64,000 bases of DNA from Tritrichomonas musculus. Lineage: Eukaryota > Parabasalia > Tritrichomonadida > Tritrichomonadidae. The notes beneath the pieces were generated by a model. That model had not been told where the DNA came from, did no database searches, and saw nothing but the letters and a program-made list of their open reading frames with translations. The position numbers were made by a program, and so were the translations under genes. The DNA is taken from positions 124,001-188,000 of the forward strand of contig JAPFFF010000033.1 in NCBI GenBank assembly GCA_039105265.1. Direction: 5' to 3'. This document shows positions 21,674 through 32,200 of the stretch, piece by piece. Each line of letters opens with the position of its first letter. The first letter of the stretch is position 1.

Positions 21674-22849
21674 ATGAGTATTTCAGAGTCAATTGAGGGA
21701 AAGAAAAGAATTCAAGAATCTCTCCTAGAATTCCTAGAAGAAGAATCAAATATCGAAGAAAATTATGAAAATTTTGTTAAAGTTATCAGTGCCCATCAAA
21801 TACAAGAAGATAAGTATGAATTAAAATCATTAATACAGATGATTAATAAAATAAGTGAGAACCACCAACGTATTTTTAACTTTATCGAAAAAATTGAACG
21901 AATTTTAATATTACTCAAAAGATCTCTTAACAAATATTTTACGAATTCAGAAAAATTTGAATTATTTAAGGGAAACAAACGACTTCTTCTATTTTTGATA
22001 GAAGAAAAAATTGTTGCTATTAATGAAAACATCTTTTCATTATTTACGAGTAAAGATAATGAAGTGATGAAATATATTGAATATTTTTCTCCAGAAATCA
22101 AAGAAATTCTGACAGACGAATTTATTACGACCTATTTTAATAAGCATAACAAAGTAAAAAAAGAAGAAATTCTTAACAAGATTGTAAAAGAAATTGGAGA
22201 AGAATTTTATACCAAACGAAAAATTGGCGAAAATGACAACATTTTGTGTGAATTAATTCGAGAGAAGAAAACGAAATATTTTATTGCTTATGTTAATTTA
22301 AATCATATTCCACTTGAAAGTTATATTGAAGAATCAATTTTTGAAACTAATTCATTTTTAATTATTGATGAAAACAACAAATCAACAAATAATAAAAAAG
22401 TGACACTTATTGAATATGCAGCCTTTTTTGAATCAAATGAAATCATTAATTACATGAAAAAGAATGAAGTCAAACCTACACCAAGCATGTGGTTATATGC
22501 AGTTCATAGTAAGAATGCGGAACTTGTTCAAGAACTCGAAGATAATCGTGTTTTACCACCAAATTTGAATTATGAGTCAGTTCTTAAAGAATCGATCAAA
22601 TGTCATCACAAAGATGTTACAAAATACATCATTTACAATTTAATTGATGAAGAAGAACTCAAAGATAATATTGAAAATAAATATCATAATCTTTATGAAT
22701 ATTGTTTTAAATATTACAATTTTTGTTTCCTTCCAGAAAATATAAAGACGAAATATTTGTTTTTTTATTCATGTGAATATGATCATTTCGCACTTGTGAA
22801 ACTTTATTTAAAACAAAAAAATATTGATATAAATACAACGAACATTTAA
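21674..22849 (+). CDS. DUF3447/ankyrin protein, N-terminal coding block
   Basis: The 391 residues start MSISESIEGKKRIQESLLEF and carry the paralogue landmarks: IQMINKISENHQRIFNFIEK, the FTNSEKFELFKGNKRLLLFL helix, GENDNILCELIRE, SIFETNSFL, LIEYAAFFES and SIKCHHKDVTKYI. The block ends LKQKNIDINTTNI and then a stop. The codons expected next in an ankyrin chain (NTVLILSADHGHLEIVRELL) resume about 100 bp downstream, followed by six more ankyrin units and a C-terminal cap (see 22950-24363). The gene is therefore either interrupted by non-coding spacers that are removed from the RNA, or this block is translated alone. Cytosolic protein-protein interaction is the likely role of the family. Confidence 0.7.
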   Translation: MSISESIEGKKRIQESLLEFLEEESNIEENYENFVKVISAHQIQEDKYELKSLIQMINKISENHQRIFNFIEKIERILILLKRSLNKYFTNSEKFELFKGNKRLLLFLIEEKIVAINENIFSLFTSKDNEVMKYIEYFSPEIKEILTDEFITTYFNKHNKVKKEEILNKIVKEIGEEFYTKRKIGENDNILCELIREKKTKYFIAYVNLNHIPLESYIEESIFETNSFLIIDENNKSTNNKKVTLIEYAAFFESNEIINYMKKNEVKPTPSMWLYAVHSKNAELVQELEDNRVLPPNLNYESVLKESIKCHHKDVTKYIIYNLIDEEELKDNIENKYHNLYEYCFKYYNFCFLPENIKTKYLFFYSCEYDHFALVKLYLKQKNIDINTTNI

Positions 22850-22949
22850 AAAATCAATGCTTTAAATGAAATTCGAAATAACATTTTATTTATTGGATTG
22901 AATATTATATGCTTTAATGGAATTTATTCACAACATTTTATAATACTGT

Positions 22950-24240
22950 ATTGATTCTTTCTGCCGACCATGGTCACTTAGAAATTGTTCGAGAGTTATT
23001 AAATCAAGAAAATATTGATATCAATATCAAAAACATTTTAATTATAAAATATTCATAATGTTCAAATCTAACATTTTCATAATATTTAAAAATTCAATTA
23101 TTCATGGAATTTTATTTGAATATTTAATGATACAGCATTGATTTTGGCAGCACGCAATGACCATTTAGAAATAGTTCGAGAATTATTAAATCAAGAAAAT
23201 ATTGATATCAACATCATAAACATTTTAATTATAAAATATTCATAATGTTCAAATCTAACATTTTCATTATATTTAAATGTTCAATCATTTATGGAATTTT
23301 ATTTGAACATTTAATGATACAGCATTAATTATAGCAGCAGATAAAGGCCATTTAGAAATAGTTCAAGAATTAATATCACAAGAAAATATTGATATCAACA
23401 TCATAAACATTTTAATTATAAAATATTTATGATGTTCAAATCTAACATTTTCATAATATTTAAATGTTCAATCATTTATGGAATTTTATTTGAACATTTA
23501 ATTTTGCAGCATTAATTATAGCAGCAGATAAAGGCCATTTAGAAATAGTTCAAGAATTAATATCACAAGAAAATATTGATATCAACATTAAAAGCATTTT
23601 AATTATAAAATATTCATAATGTTCAAATCTAAAATTTTCATTATATTTAAATATTCAAACATTTATGGAATTTTATTTGAACATTTAATGATACAGCATT
23701 AATTATAGCAGCAGATAAAGGCCATTTAAAAATAGTTCGAGAATTATTAAATCAAGAAAATATTGATATCAACATTAAAAGCATTTTAATTATAAAATAT
23801 TCATAATGTTCAAATCTAAAATTTTCATTATATTTAAATATTCAATCATTTATGGAATTTTATTTGAGCATTTAATTATACAGCATTAATTATAGCAGCA
23901 TGTAATGGTCATTTAGAAATAGTTCGAGAATTAATATCACAAGAAAATATTGATATCAACATTAAAAGCATTTTAATTATAAAATATTCATAATGTTCAA
24001 ATCTAAAATTTTCATTATATTTAAATGTTCAATCATTTATGGAATTTTATTTGAGCATTTAATTATACATCATTAATTACAGCAGCATGCAATGGTCACT
24101 TAGAAATTGTTCGAGAATTATTAAATCAAGAAAATATTGATATCAACATTAAAAGCATTTTAATCATAAAATGTTCATAATGTTCAAATCTAAAATTTTC
24201 ATAATATTTAAATATTCAATCATTTATGGAATTTTTATAA
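22950..24240 (+). repeat. seven tandem 187-bp units: ankyrin repeat plus 88-bp spacer
   Basis: The motif LEIV(R/Q)EL begins at about 22981, 23168, 23354, 23542, 23729, 23916 and 24103, a period of 186-188 bp. Each unit has 99 bp that encode one 33-residue ankyrin repeat, of the form FNxTALIxAAxxGHLEIV followed by ELLNQENIDINIxxI. Each also has an AT-rich spacer of about 88 bp containing stops in all frames. All seven ankyrin segments are open in the same frame. The spacers always sit between the NI and FN codons and are nearly as similar to each other as the coding parts are. They lack GT...AG ends and the trichomonad 3' intron signal (ACTAACACACAG). Short direct repeats, aacatttta and aacatttaa, lie at the two spacer edges. 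Confidence 0.85.
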
Positions 24241-24363
24241 TCTTTTGCTTACAAAACTGCAATTGACTACGCGAAACTAAATAAAAATCAAGATATTATC
24301 GATCTTTTATCAAATGCCTGTAATTCAACCGAACACAACAGGATCAATGTCAAGCATGATTAA
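24241..24363 (+). CDS. C-terminal ankyrin cap of the split gene
   Basis: After the last spacer an open segment reads AYKTAIDYAKLNKNQDIIDL and ends ...NACNSTEHNRINVKHD before the stop at about 24361-24363. This is the standard end of trichomonad ankyrin proteins (TALDYAK...IIDLLS). It belongs to the gene that starts at 21674 and shows that the coding content of the array is complete from start to stop when the spacers are ignored. Confidence 0.55.
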   Translation, partial: SFAYKTAIDYAKLNKNQDIIDLLSNACNSTEHNRINVKHD

Positions 24364-24486
24364 TGAAAATTGATGTCAAAATATTTCAGCATCATATATT
24401 ACATGGTTTTATAAATTTTTCTGAATATTAATATTTTTATGCCCTATTTAAAAAGATATATGTATTTTTATAATTTATATTGATAA

Positions 24487-24590
24487 ATGCTCTATTTGAA
24501 AAAAATAAATATAACTAAAATAAAAATTCTTTCTTCTGTAACAAAAATTGGACAATTTGCTTTCTTACAATGTTCATTACGGGGATTATT
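24487..24590 (+). pseudogene. one-repeat BspA LRR fragment
   Basis: A frame reading KILSSVTKIGQFAFLQCS is a single BspA repeat. It stops being LRR-like at about 24588, where a GC-rich foreign patch begins. It lies 120 bp after the ankyrin gene, the same order (ankyrin then BspA) as in the composite genes at 50-52 and 58-60 kb. Confidence 0.5.
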
Positions 24591-24690
24591 TTCGGGCGCG
24601 GGCTGGGATGTTAGCCCGAATAAAGTTTTTGCCCGGGCAAATGATCACTTTAGCATGAAAATAAAACTCGAAAGTGATCATTTTCAAATA
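24591..24690. other. GC-rich patch with nested dyads, possible element end
   Basis: About 60 bp are far richer in G and C than the surroundings. They hold an inverted pair ttcgggc/gcccgaa and a gcccgggc palindrome, followed by the inverted pair aaatgatcacttt/aaagtgatcattt. It cuts the LRR fragment and looks like the end of an inserted element. No matching second end or target duplication was found. Confidence 0.4.
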
Positions 24691-24869
24691 AATTTTAGTT
24701 TTTTATTTCTGATCATATGAAACTCTAGAGATATGCCAAAAATTCTTTGAGATTAATAATATATGTTATGTTTTATAGTTATTGATGTTGTTTAGGTTAA
24801 AATATTTTCTACCAAAATATTTTTATAATATGATATATTTTCAAACGAATATAAGAGATTCCTATGTTC

Positions 24870-25671
24870 CAGGGTTGTGTATCGATCCTCTCCGGTAGCG
24901 GTTATTTTCCCGGTAAAATATCGATATTACCGGCTCTAACCGCCGGTAACGGTATTTATCGATAAAAAACCGAAGTATCGATACAAAAGTGGAGAATTTG
25001 TATCGAATGTCAGGTTTTTTGTCGGTATTTTTTTAACAAAAAATGTATCGGATTCATTTAAAGATGATTAAAAAAATTTATAAGGTTCTAATAAATATTG
25101 TTAATTCTCTTTAATTACATATTTTACAACAAATAATCATCATAATAATTGAATAATCAATGGTTTCTGAAATATCGTAAATTTTATCATCTTTATGTCA
25201 ATTTCTATTTGTAGATAAATATAACATTCCAGAACTATTGAATTAACTATTAATATGAGAAAGTACATAATATATATAAATTTTATTGTTTTTAATGATA
25301 ATAATGATATCGAAAATTTGGATTGTTTAATGAAAATGAATATGACGAGATTTCTGAAGAAGAAAGACAATAATATACTTTTTATAGGCTAGTAATTATA
25401 TTTATAATTAAAATTTTTATTTAAAATTAAATAATCAAATGTTTTAATATTTTTATTCATTATTTATTAATAAAATTTATATATTAAAATACCGTATCGA
25501 TACTGATAAAAAGTATTATAAAGTACTTTTTTAATAACCGCTGATACTCTAAAAATACCGAAGCACTTTTGTATCGATACAAAAAAATACCGAGTAAAAA
25601 AGTATCGATATTTACCGAATACCGATACTTCTTTGGTAACCGGTATTTAGTCGTATCGATAAACAACGCTG
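24870..25671. mobile_element. 802-bp non-autonomous hAT element
   Basis: The left end CAGGGTTGTGTATCGAT pairs with ATCGATAAACAACGCTG at the right end, and CAGGG-type ends are classic for hAT. The flanks are the perfect 8-bp duplication ctatgttc (24862-24869 and 25672-25679). Both subterminal regions are packed with tatcgata and accggtaa motifs in both orientations, the usual sites for transposase binding. The AT-rich middle has no transposase frame. Confidence 0.9.
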
Positions 25672-25972
25672 CTATGTTCTTTATTTCAACCAAAAATACA
25701 TTATTTTAAATTAATAAAAGTAACAATTTTTTTTGAATTTTATATTAAGATACGATAAATTTTTAATCAGGATTAAGTTAGAGAGCTCGAAGCTGAAAAA
25801 TCTTGAGTTAAACAACGATTTTCCATCAGATAAAACAGGTCTTTCTCTCTTTTGTATTATTGGCGTAGCCTGTTCAATGTTTCCCATCATCAAGCTAAGT
25901 CTTCCCCAGGACTATTTGAAGTAGGAAGAAGAAGGCCCGCCATTTGGCTTTAAGATTCCGAGAACTTCTTTT

Positions 25973-26950
25973 CTATGTTTTTTTCTTAGCTTCAATGATT
26001 GCGACGTCCATTGGAGCAACTTCGAAGATATCGGGATGATTCATGATGATTTCAGCTGCCTTTTTCGTTTGTGCAAGACAAGACAAGCCTCGGACACGTT
26101 TTGAAGGCTTGAATTTTTCGTACTCACAAAGTCTCACGTGCATCTCATGAATCAAATAATCATCAAACTTCGTCAGTTCGAGAACTTTCATTCCAAATTC
26201 GATGTCATTGAAAGCATAAACAAGTGGAACGAGTCCGTTTGTTTCAAGATAAAGAGCAGGAGAAGCCCCGAGAATTTGAAATCCTTTTGTTCAGCAGCAA
26301 AGAAGAGGGCAGTTTCACCTCCAGACAGCATCTGATGACGATTCATTATATCGTCATGTTGTCGTATCGTTTCCTTGTCAACATTTTCAGAATTGGCAAT
26401 CTCCATCATGTACTCTTTCAATCCGCATTTTGCAGCGAATGCAACGGTGTGTTTGTCGATCAGAACATTGTGACTACTGGCAATTTCAAACAATTCACGG
26501 CCATTGAAACGGAGAACATCAGATATCGTGATTTCGATTTTGACTTCATCAAGTAGCCATTGAAAAAGTTCAACAAAAATTTTCGACTTGAATCTTCACC
26601 CATCTCTTTAAGTGTATTGATGATTTCTGTGTTCATTCCAAAAAGTGCAAATTCTGAGGATCGATGATAGTTTTCCCCACTTTTTGAAAGCTCAAGTAAA
26701 TATTTAAAACATTTCGCCGCTCCAAAGATGCATGCAACTTCTATGTCCGTCTTTCGTACGTATTCATCATATCTAAATTCGTGTCTTGTAATAGTCGATT
26801 TTGACTTCATCAAATGGATCCGACGGGTAGTCATATTTGTATTTTTTTCCGTCGAGTTGCTTTTTAACTTCGTCAATATTGTCTTCTTTGATGAATTGTT
26901 GCAATGGAGTGAGTGAATCTATAATTCTGTCAGCACCGTCATAGTATGGA
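25973..26950 (-). pseudogene. ankyrin/DUF3447-like gene with higher GC, several frameshifts
   Basis: Successive minus-strand frames give a consistent protein: LTPLQQFIKEDNIDEVKKQL near 26900, then ACIFGAAKCFKYLLELSKSG and NTEIINTLKEMGED, then FAAKCGLKEYMMEIANSENV, ETALFFAAEQKDF, and finally LVYAFNDIEFGMKVLELTKF through to a stop near 25973. At least three frame changes break it. The content is ankyrin-like with the DUF3447 flavour. Its codons end in C or G far more often than those of neighbouring genes (gac, ctc, tcg, aag), so it has a different history: recent arrival from a GC-richer source or a different genome compartment. Confidence 0.55.
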
Positions 26951-26999
26951 TAAGGAACTATTGATTAGACGTTTTATACTACTAATTTCAAAATAGAAA

Positions 27000-27479
27000 T
27001 CATAAAAAATTGAACATGTATGTTTTAATAATGAAAACTATGTGATAATAAAATGAGAAAATCAGACTTTGTAAAATATTTAGTTTAACTGCTTTTGATT
27101 GAACGAAATTGTCTAAGTTTGTATTGTTAGGAGCCATTAAAAAATATGTTTGATAATAATCGTGAAGTTCAAAATAAAAAAATATATTGCCAGAGAGCGG
27201 AGGATTGTTAAAATAAATATCTGCTGTACCTGTTGGATTTGTTTCTGATAGACCACATTTATCGTCGTAACGAATTTTATATTCACGAATATCGTTTGTA
27301 AAACCAATTGAAATAATCCCTATAAGGATATGAAAGATCATAAAAATAATGAAACAAAACGTAGGATGTCTATCAAAAGTTTGCCTACACCCTCGAAGTT
27401 CTTGCTGGCAAATTGGATTTGTTTGTTGGCATGTATATAGATATATCGAACGCTTAGTTTTATGCTGCCTTTCAGTCAT
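27000..27479 (-). pseudogene. CDC50/LEM3-like P4-ATPase subunit, 5' half only
   Basis: The start chosen is MTERQHKTKRSIYLYTCQQT (27479); the frame is open 12 codons further up. It shows the CDC50 layout: a basic Gln/Pro-containing N-terminus (FDRHPT), a first membrane segment (FCFIIFMIFHILIGIISIGF), then IREYKIRYDDKC and FFYFELHDYYQTYF, which match the conserved I.Y...C and .Y.L.NFYQN features. CDC50 proteins are beta-subunits of phospholipid flippases and have about 300 residues with a second membrane segment near the end. Here the similarity stops after NLDNFVQSKAVKLN and AT-rich hydrophobic residues lead to a stop. The second half was not found; the GC-richer ankyrin relic lies beyond. Confidence 0.6.
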
Positions 27480-27983
27480 TAAAAATGAACGATTTTTGTA
27501 TATTATTACTATCAAAAAAATTCAATTGAATATAATCATAATTCCTCTATAAAATTTTATTTTTTGAATGTAAAATGATCGTTCATTTTCTATTTCCAAA
27601 AAAACAATATTTTAAAACTAACTAGCTCTAAGCCAAAAATTTTATTAATTTTAAAGTATTTTAAAACTAACTAGCTTTAATCCAACAAATAAAAATCGAT
27701 TTTGAATAAGATATTGAAAATTGAATGGTATTTGAAAACGACTACTAGTTTATAATAATTTGAAAGTTCTTAAAAAAATCATTTTTATTATAATTTGATC
27801 TGTTGAACATTCAACCCATTAATATTACTCTATTGAAAAAAAAATATTTCCAACACACATTTTTCTCCATCAATGCAAACGGTTTCTATAAATTTAATCT
27901 GGAACAACTTTAAATAAATAAATAAATAAAAAAGTTATTTGAATATCATCTAATTTTATTTATATTTATATATAAAACAACTT
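27480..27983. other. AT-rich intergenic region
   Basis: It separates the CDC50-like fragment from the ZIP-like gene. It contains two similar copies of taaaactaactagctttaa/ctcta near 27614 and 27661. Nothing else was recognised. Confidence 0.45.
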
Positions 27984-28895
27984 TTAATTATTCATTGTCC
28001 AAATACCTCCGATGAAGCAGAACCAAAGGTAACCGATTGCGAGTGTAACACCTTGAATGATTCTATTTTTAGTATCACTGTCATCTTTGAATGCTTGTTG
28101 GAATTCATACTTCATTCTGAATCCCATGTATAAAATTGCGCCGGCCATGATTGCTGCAAAGCAATGAGTGCAAGTATCCATTGAACCTGTTGGTGAGTGA
28201 ACATAAAATGAAATTAATGATGCAATTGGCCACAAAAAGGCTTGTGGAACCATGTAAACAAAATATAACCATTTTGGTGGATTATCGTTCATGACAAGCA
28301 TTCCATAAACGTATTGAAGTGTTCCAAGACGGAAAATATAAACAAATAAACCGTTAATGATTGGATGTGGACCATCTTTTAAGCCAGCAAAGAAATCCAT
28401 TCCATCCATCATATATGTGCACCACATAATTACAACATAAATTGCAGTTAGATATTTGAAATCGCCCATGTTATCAAGACTTGGTTTACCACCTTCTGGC
28501 TTTGATGTATTTTGTTCACTTGGAATTGATTGCTGATCTACATTATGATCAACATTACCATTTTCTTGATTTTCATTTCCTCCTTTGTTGTCATCTCCTC
28601 CTTTTGCATTTGGTGCTGCTGGTAAGAAATTTTCGAGCATTGCAAAAACAACAATGAATAAGACACAAATCGCACTTCCGGTATTAATAAGTCGTGAATC
28701 ATATCCACCAATTCCATTTGGTAATAAGAAGTATATTCCTTCCATCATGAATACTGCTGTTGTGAATGGTTTAATCAAATTTTTAACAACATCTTGTTTA
28801 ATAAAAACAGGAATACATATAACTGCTAGATTGACCACAAGAACTAGGACAAAGCAAAGCCATAGAAGCGTTGATGGTTTAGTAGTAGTCGCCAT
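27984..28895 (-). CDS. eight-segment membrane protein, divergent ZIP-type metal transporter-like
   Basis: The 303 residues have eight hydrophobic segments at about 9-31, 41-59, 70-91, 148-166, 177-200, 208-229, 240-256 and 280-299. A long hydrophilic Gly/Asn/Gln-rich loop (93-145) lies between the third and fourth, which is the ZIP topology. Segment 2 (FTTAVFMMEGIYFLLP) resembles ZIP helix 2 (..GVFL...HLLP), and segment 4 has YMMDGMDFFAG where ZIPs carry H...D/EG. The metal-binding His residues of ZIP helices 4 and 5 are largely missing, so zinc transport is uncertain. The start is the only ATG before the first membrane segment. Likely a plasma or vesicle membrane protein. Confidence 0.55.
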   Translation of the reverse strand: MATTTKPSTLLWLCFVLVLVVNLAVICIPVFIKQDVVKNLIKPFTTAVFMMEGIYFLLPNGIGGYDSRLINTGSAICVLFIVVFAMLENFLPAAPNAKGGDDNKGGNENQENGNVDHNVDQQSIPSEQNTSKPEGGKPSLDNMGDFKYLTAIYVVIMWCTYMMDGMDFFAGLKDGPHPIINGLFVYIFRLGTLQYVYGMLVMNDNPPKWLYFVYMVPQAFLWPIASLISFYVHSPTGSMDTCTHCFAAIMAGAILYMGFRMKYEFQQAFKDDSDTKNRIIQGVTLAIGYLWFCFIGGIWTMNN

Positions 28896-29284
28896 ATACT
28901 TATCTTAAACAAAAATGAATCGATTTCACATAAATTACACTCTCAAAAATATGAAAACCTTTTTATATCTTTTTCAAAGAAATAAACATTATAAATTATT
29001 CAAAATTTTATTCATTGAAATAATTAATTTAAATTTAAATAAAATATTGAATATTTTTTGATTTCTCACAATTTTTAAACACAATATTTAATAAATTTCA
29101 GAAGCATATTCAAAATTGTTTTTTAAATTGATGATGAGATTTCAAGAATTGCATAAATAAATGGGGTTGTATATTTATGATTAACTTGAAAGGTCAAATC
29201 ATTATCAGTATCTTTATATTTAGCGATTCCACTGAGGGTATTAATTATAAATTAGTGAGGGGATAAAAATCACTTTAGCATAAT
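28896..29284. other. AT-rich intergenic region
   Basis: It lies between two minus-strand genes and should carry the promoter of the ZIP-like gene and the 3' end of the SecA-like gene. No motif could be assigned. Confidence 0.45.
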
Positions 29285-32200
29285 TTAGAAATCTTCCATA
29301 ATTGATGTATCAGAATGATTGGTAGTCGATGTATCGACTTCATTTTGATCATTAAATGATTTTGTATGCTTTTCGATTATAAAATCAATATTTAATTCAT
29401 TTTCATTTATGCAATTCTTGAACATCTTTCCGTATTTTTGGAATTCTTTATAATTAATTGAGTGATCATTATGTGCAATTGATTCAAGGGAATCACATAT
29501 TTTGGAGAACGATTTTTCGTCATTTTTATCTCGTTCCCAACAACCTACAATCAAATTTCTCAATTCTGAATTTGGACATGAAGAAATATATGAATCAGGC
29601 TTTTCAACAAGTGAAAATATTAAAGATGGCTGAAAGCAAGAGAACATATCATGTTCTTTGATCAAAAAGGTAAGAATTAATCCATAATTGAAAACATCAT
29701 TTGCAAAATAAACTATATCGTTCTTATTGATAATAAAAATGGACTTATAGAATCCAGAAAGGTAAGGGAATAAAGACGAATCTAAGAGAACATTTTCTGG
29801 TATTAAATTTAAATATGCAATATGATGAAAATGGAGATATTTTAGTGCAAGCGCAATTCCATAAGCAATGATAATTTTTTTTGTTAGATTATATTTGTCA
29901 TGATGGTGCTCAGAAAATAAAGTTTCCAAAGTTGATATGCATTTATTGTCAAAATACAAATCAAAATTATTTTTATAAATTGAATATCCAACAATATTTA
30001 AAATCGATGGAAACTTGTTTGTTGCATATATACTGACTTCTTTCTTGAATACTTTTTTATTTAATCCTATATAATGAAGCTTTAAAAATTTATTTTTCAC
30101 TATTCCTTTTTTGAAAACGCTGCTCATGACATAATAATGAGAAGTGATCTTTTTTATTGATTTGTCATCAATGAAATCTGAAATTTTTTTATGCAAATCA
30201 AGTGGTTTGAAAGAATATAATTTATATGGATAAAAATCTGAAATTTCATCAATTAACGATAACATACTTTTTATATTTTGTTTTTCTATTTCTTTTCTTT
30301 CTTCAGTGCTGAATTTCTTAATTGCATCATCATCTTCTTCTTCTTCTTCATAATAATAATAATAATAATTTTCTTCAATAACAGTGTTATTTGCTAGATT
30401 TTCTTTTTCTATTATCTTCTGTTCTCTATTTGAAATAGATTTAATTATTGTTTTCATTTTTGTCTCTCTCTTGGAAGTTAAGTTTTCATTGAATGAACCT
30501 TCAAATTCATCTGAATCTTTTTGTGCTTGTTGAATTGCATTTTTGCGACAGCTGAAATTCATTATAAAAGTTGAAGCACAAAGAATTATAAAGAAACTTA
30601 TCTTCATAATACGTTCTGGATCTAAACAACTTTTCAACAATTCTTGCCAATCAACGGTAACATGAATTTTATCTCCTAAAAAGCTTGAAAATTTTTCATT
30701 TATTTTTTGGCCAGTTTTTGATGTGAAAAGAGACTTCAAATCATCAATTATGTTTGCGGCCTCAATTGCTTGATTAGAATTAATTGATCTAAGTTTTTTG
30801 AGTTGTTTATTTAAAGTTTCTTGTAATAATTCAATAATTTTATCCAATCCAAAATGAAACAACTCTTCTGAGACAGTACTTACAATAAGGCCAACTGCTT
30901 TCATAGCCAATTCTTTTGTTAATTTTGCTGGAAAGCATGTAAACCATTCTCCAATATCTTTGGCCATTGATGCTAGATAAACGAGAAGAATTATAAGAAC
31001 GCCTGCAAGAACAGGTATAATGCTTTTAACACAAATTGTAAAAACAAAAAGTGGATCTCTATCAACAATGCATTGTTGATCAGTAACTCCTTGATTACAC
31101 ATAGGAAAATTAAGACAAATTCCAAATTCACAGCCACAAAGAGTTCTTCTCATGAAAAACTTTAAGAATGTTTTACTTCCAATAATTTCATTAACTTTTT
31201 GAAATATTAGATTGAATACATCATCTATTTTTTCTGTGATGCTTAATAAACAAATTCGATTCTTAGGAGTTTTTTTCATATATTTCATTTCTGGATCTAT
31301 GATATAATTTGTTTTCTTAAAGTTTCTATAAGTTATTCTTGCTCCTGATTCAGTAAATAAAGAAAAAGGTTTAAACCCAATTTGGCATGATAAAAATTCA
31401 TTTTTGTTATGATGTATATATGCATTTGAAATGTTTTTAAATGTACTTAAAACATCATTTTCATATGTATCTACAACAATAGTAAATATATGCATAAATG
31501 TTGGAACAATATCATGAATATCTTTTGGAATATAATTGTTGATCAAACAAAGTAATTCTTCTTCACTTTTTTCAAGTATTTTTTCATATTCTTCAATGTT
31601 TTTAGCATATTTACGATTCAATTCTCTACGCTTTTTCTGATATTCAGGTGAATATATATTCAAATGTAAATCTTTCAATTTTTCAATTTCTTTTTTATAT
31701 TTTCTGTTTTCTTTTTTGTTGAAAAATGTTTCATCAACTTCATTTACTTTTATTGACCATGCTTCAAGAATCATTTCACGAATATATTTTTGAAATAGTC
31801 GCCATGTGTACTTACTGTTTGGACAATTAAAAATAGAAAAAATTTTTTGTGATTGAACTTTTAAAAATGTGTCAACTTTCATTTTAAGAGGAAATCTGAA
31901 ATTAAAAGCAACAATTCTGTTGACATTTATTCGTGCTTCTCTCATCTTAATTATGTCATCAATACTAAACTTTTGCTCTTTCATGTCATTTGAAAATATC
32001 CAAGGTTTAAACTCCTGAAAAAAGGATATGTAATCCTTTTGAATCCTATTTTTAATTGAAAATTCATTTACAAGATTTTTCATTTCATCATCATAAACCA
32101 TTTCAGGATATAAAAACTGCTCTTTAAGACAAATAACTCTAACTGTTCCTTTTTGGCCTTGTCGAGCTGTTCTTCCACGAGCTTGATTCATCACACGTAC

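Noticed and set aside
22950-24240. Canonical spliceosomal introns in the ankyrin array
   Set aside because: The spacer edges have no conserved GT or AG and no ACTAACACACAG-type 3' signal, so ordinary trichomonad introns were not annotated.
25140-25370. ORF inside the hAT element as a transposase piece
   Set aside because: It is AT-driven and hydrophobic, with no hAT dimerisation or zinc-finger motif.
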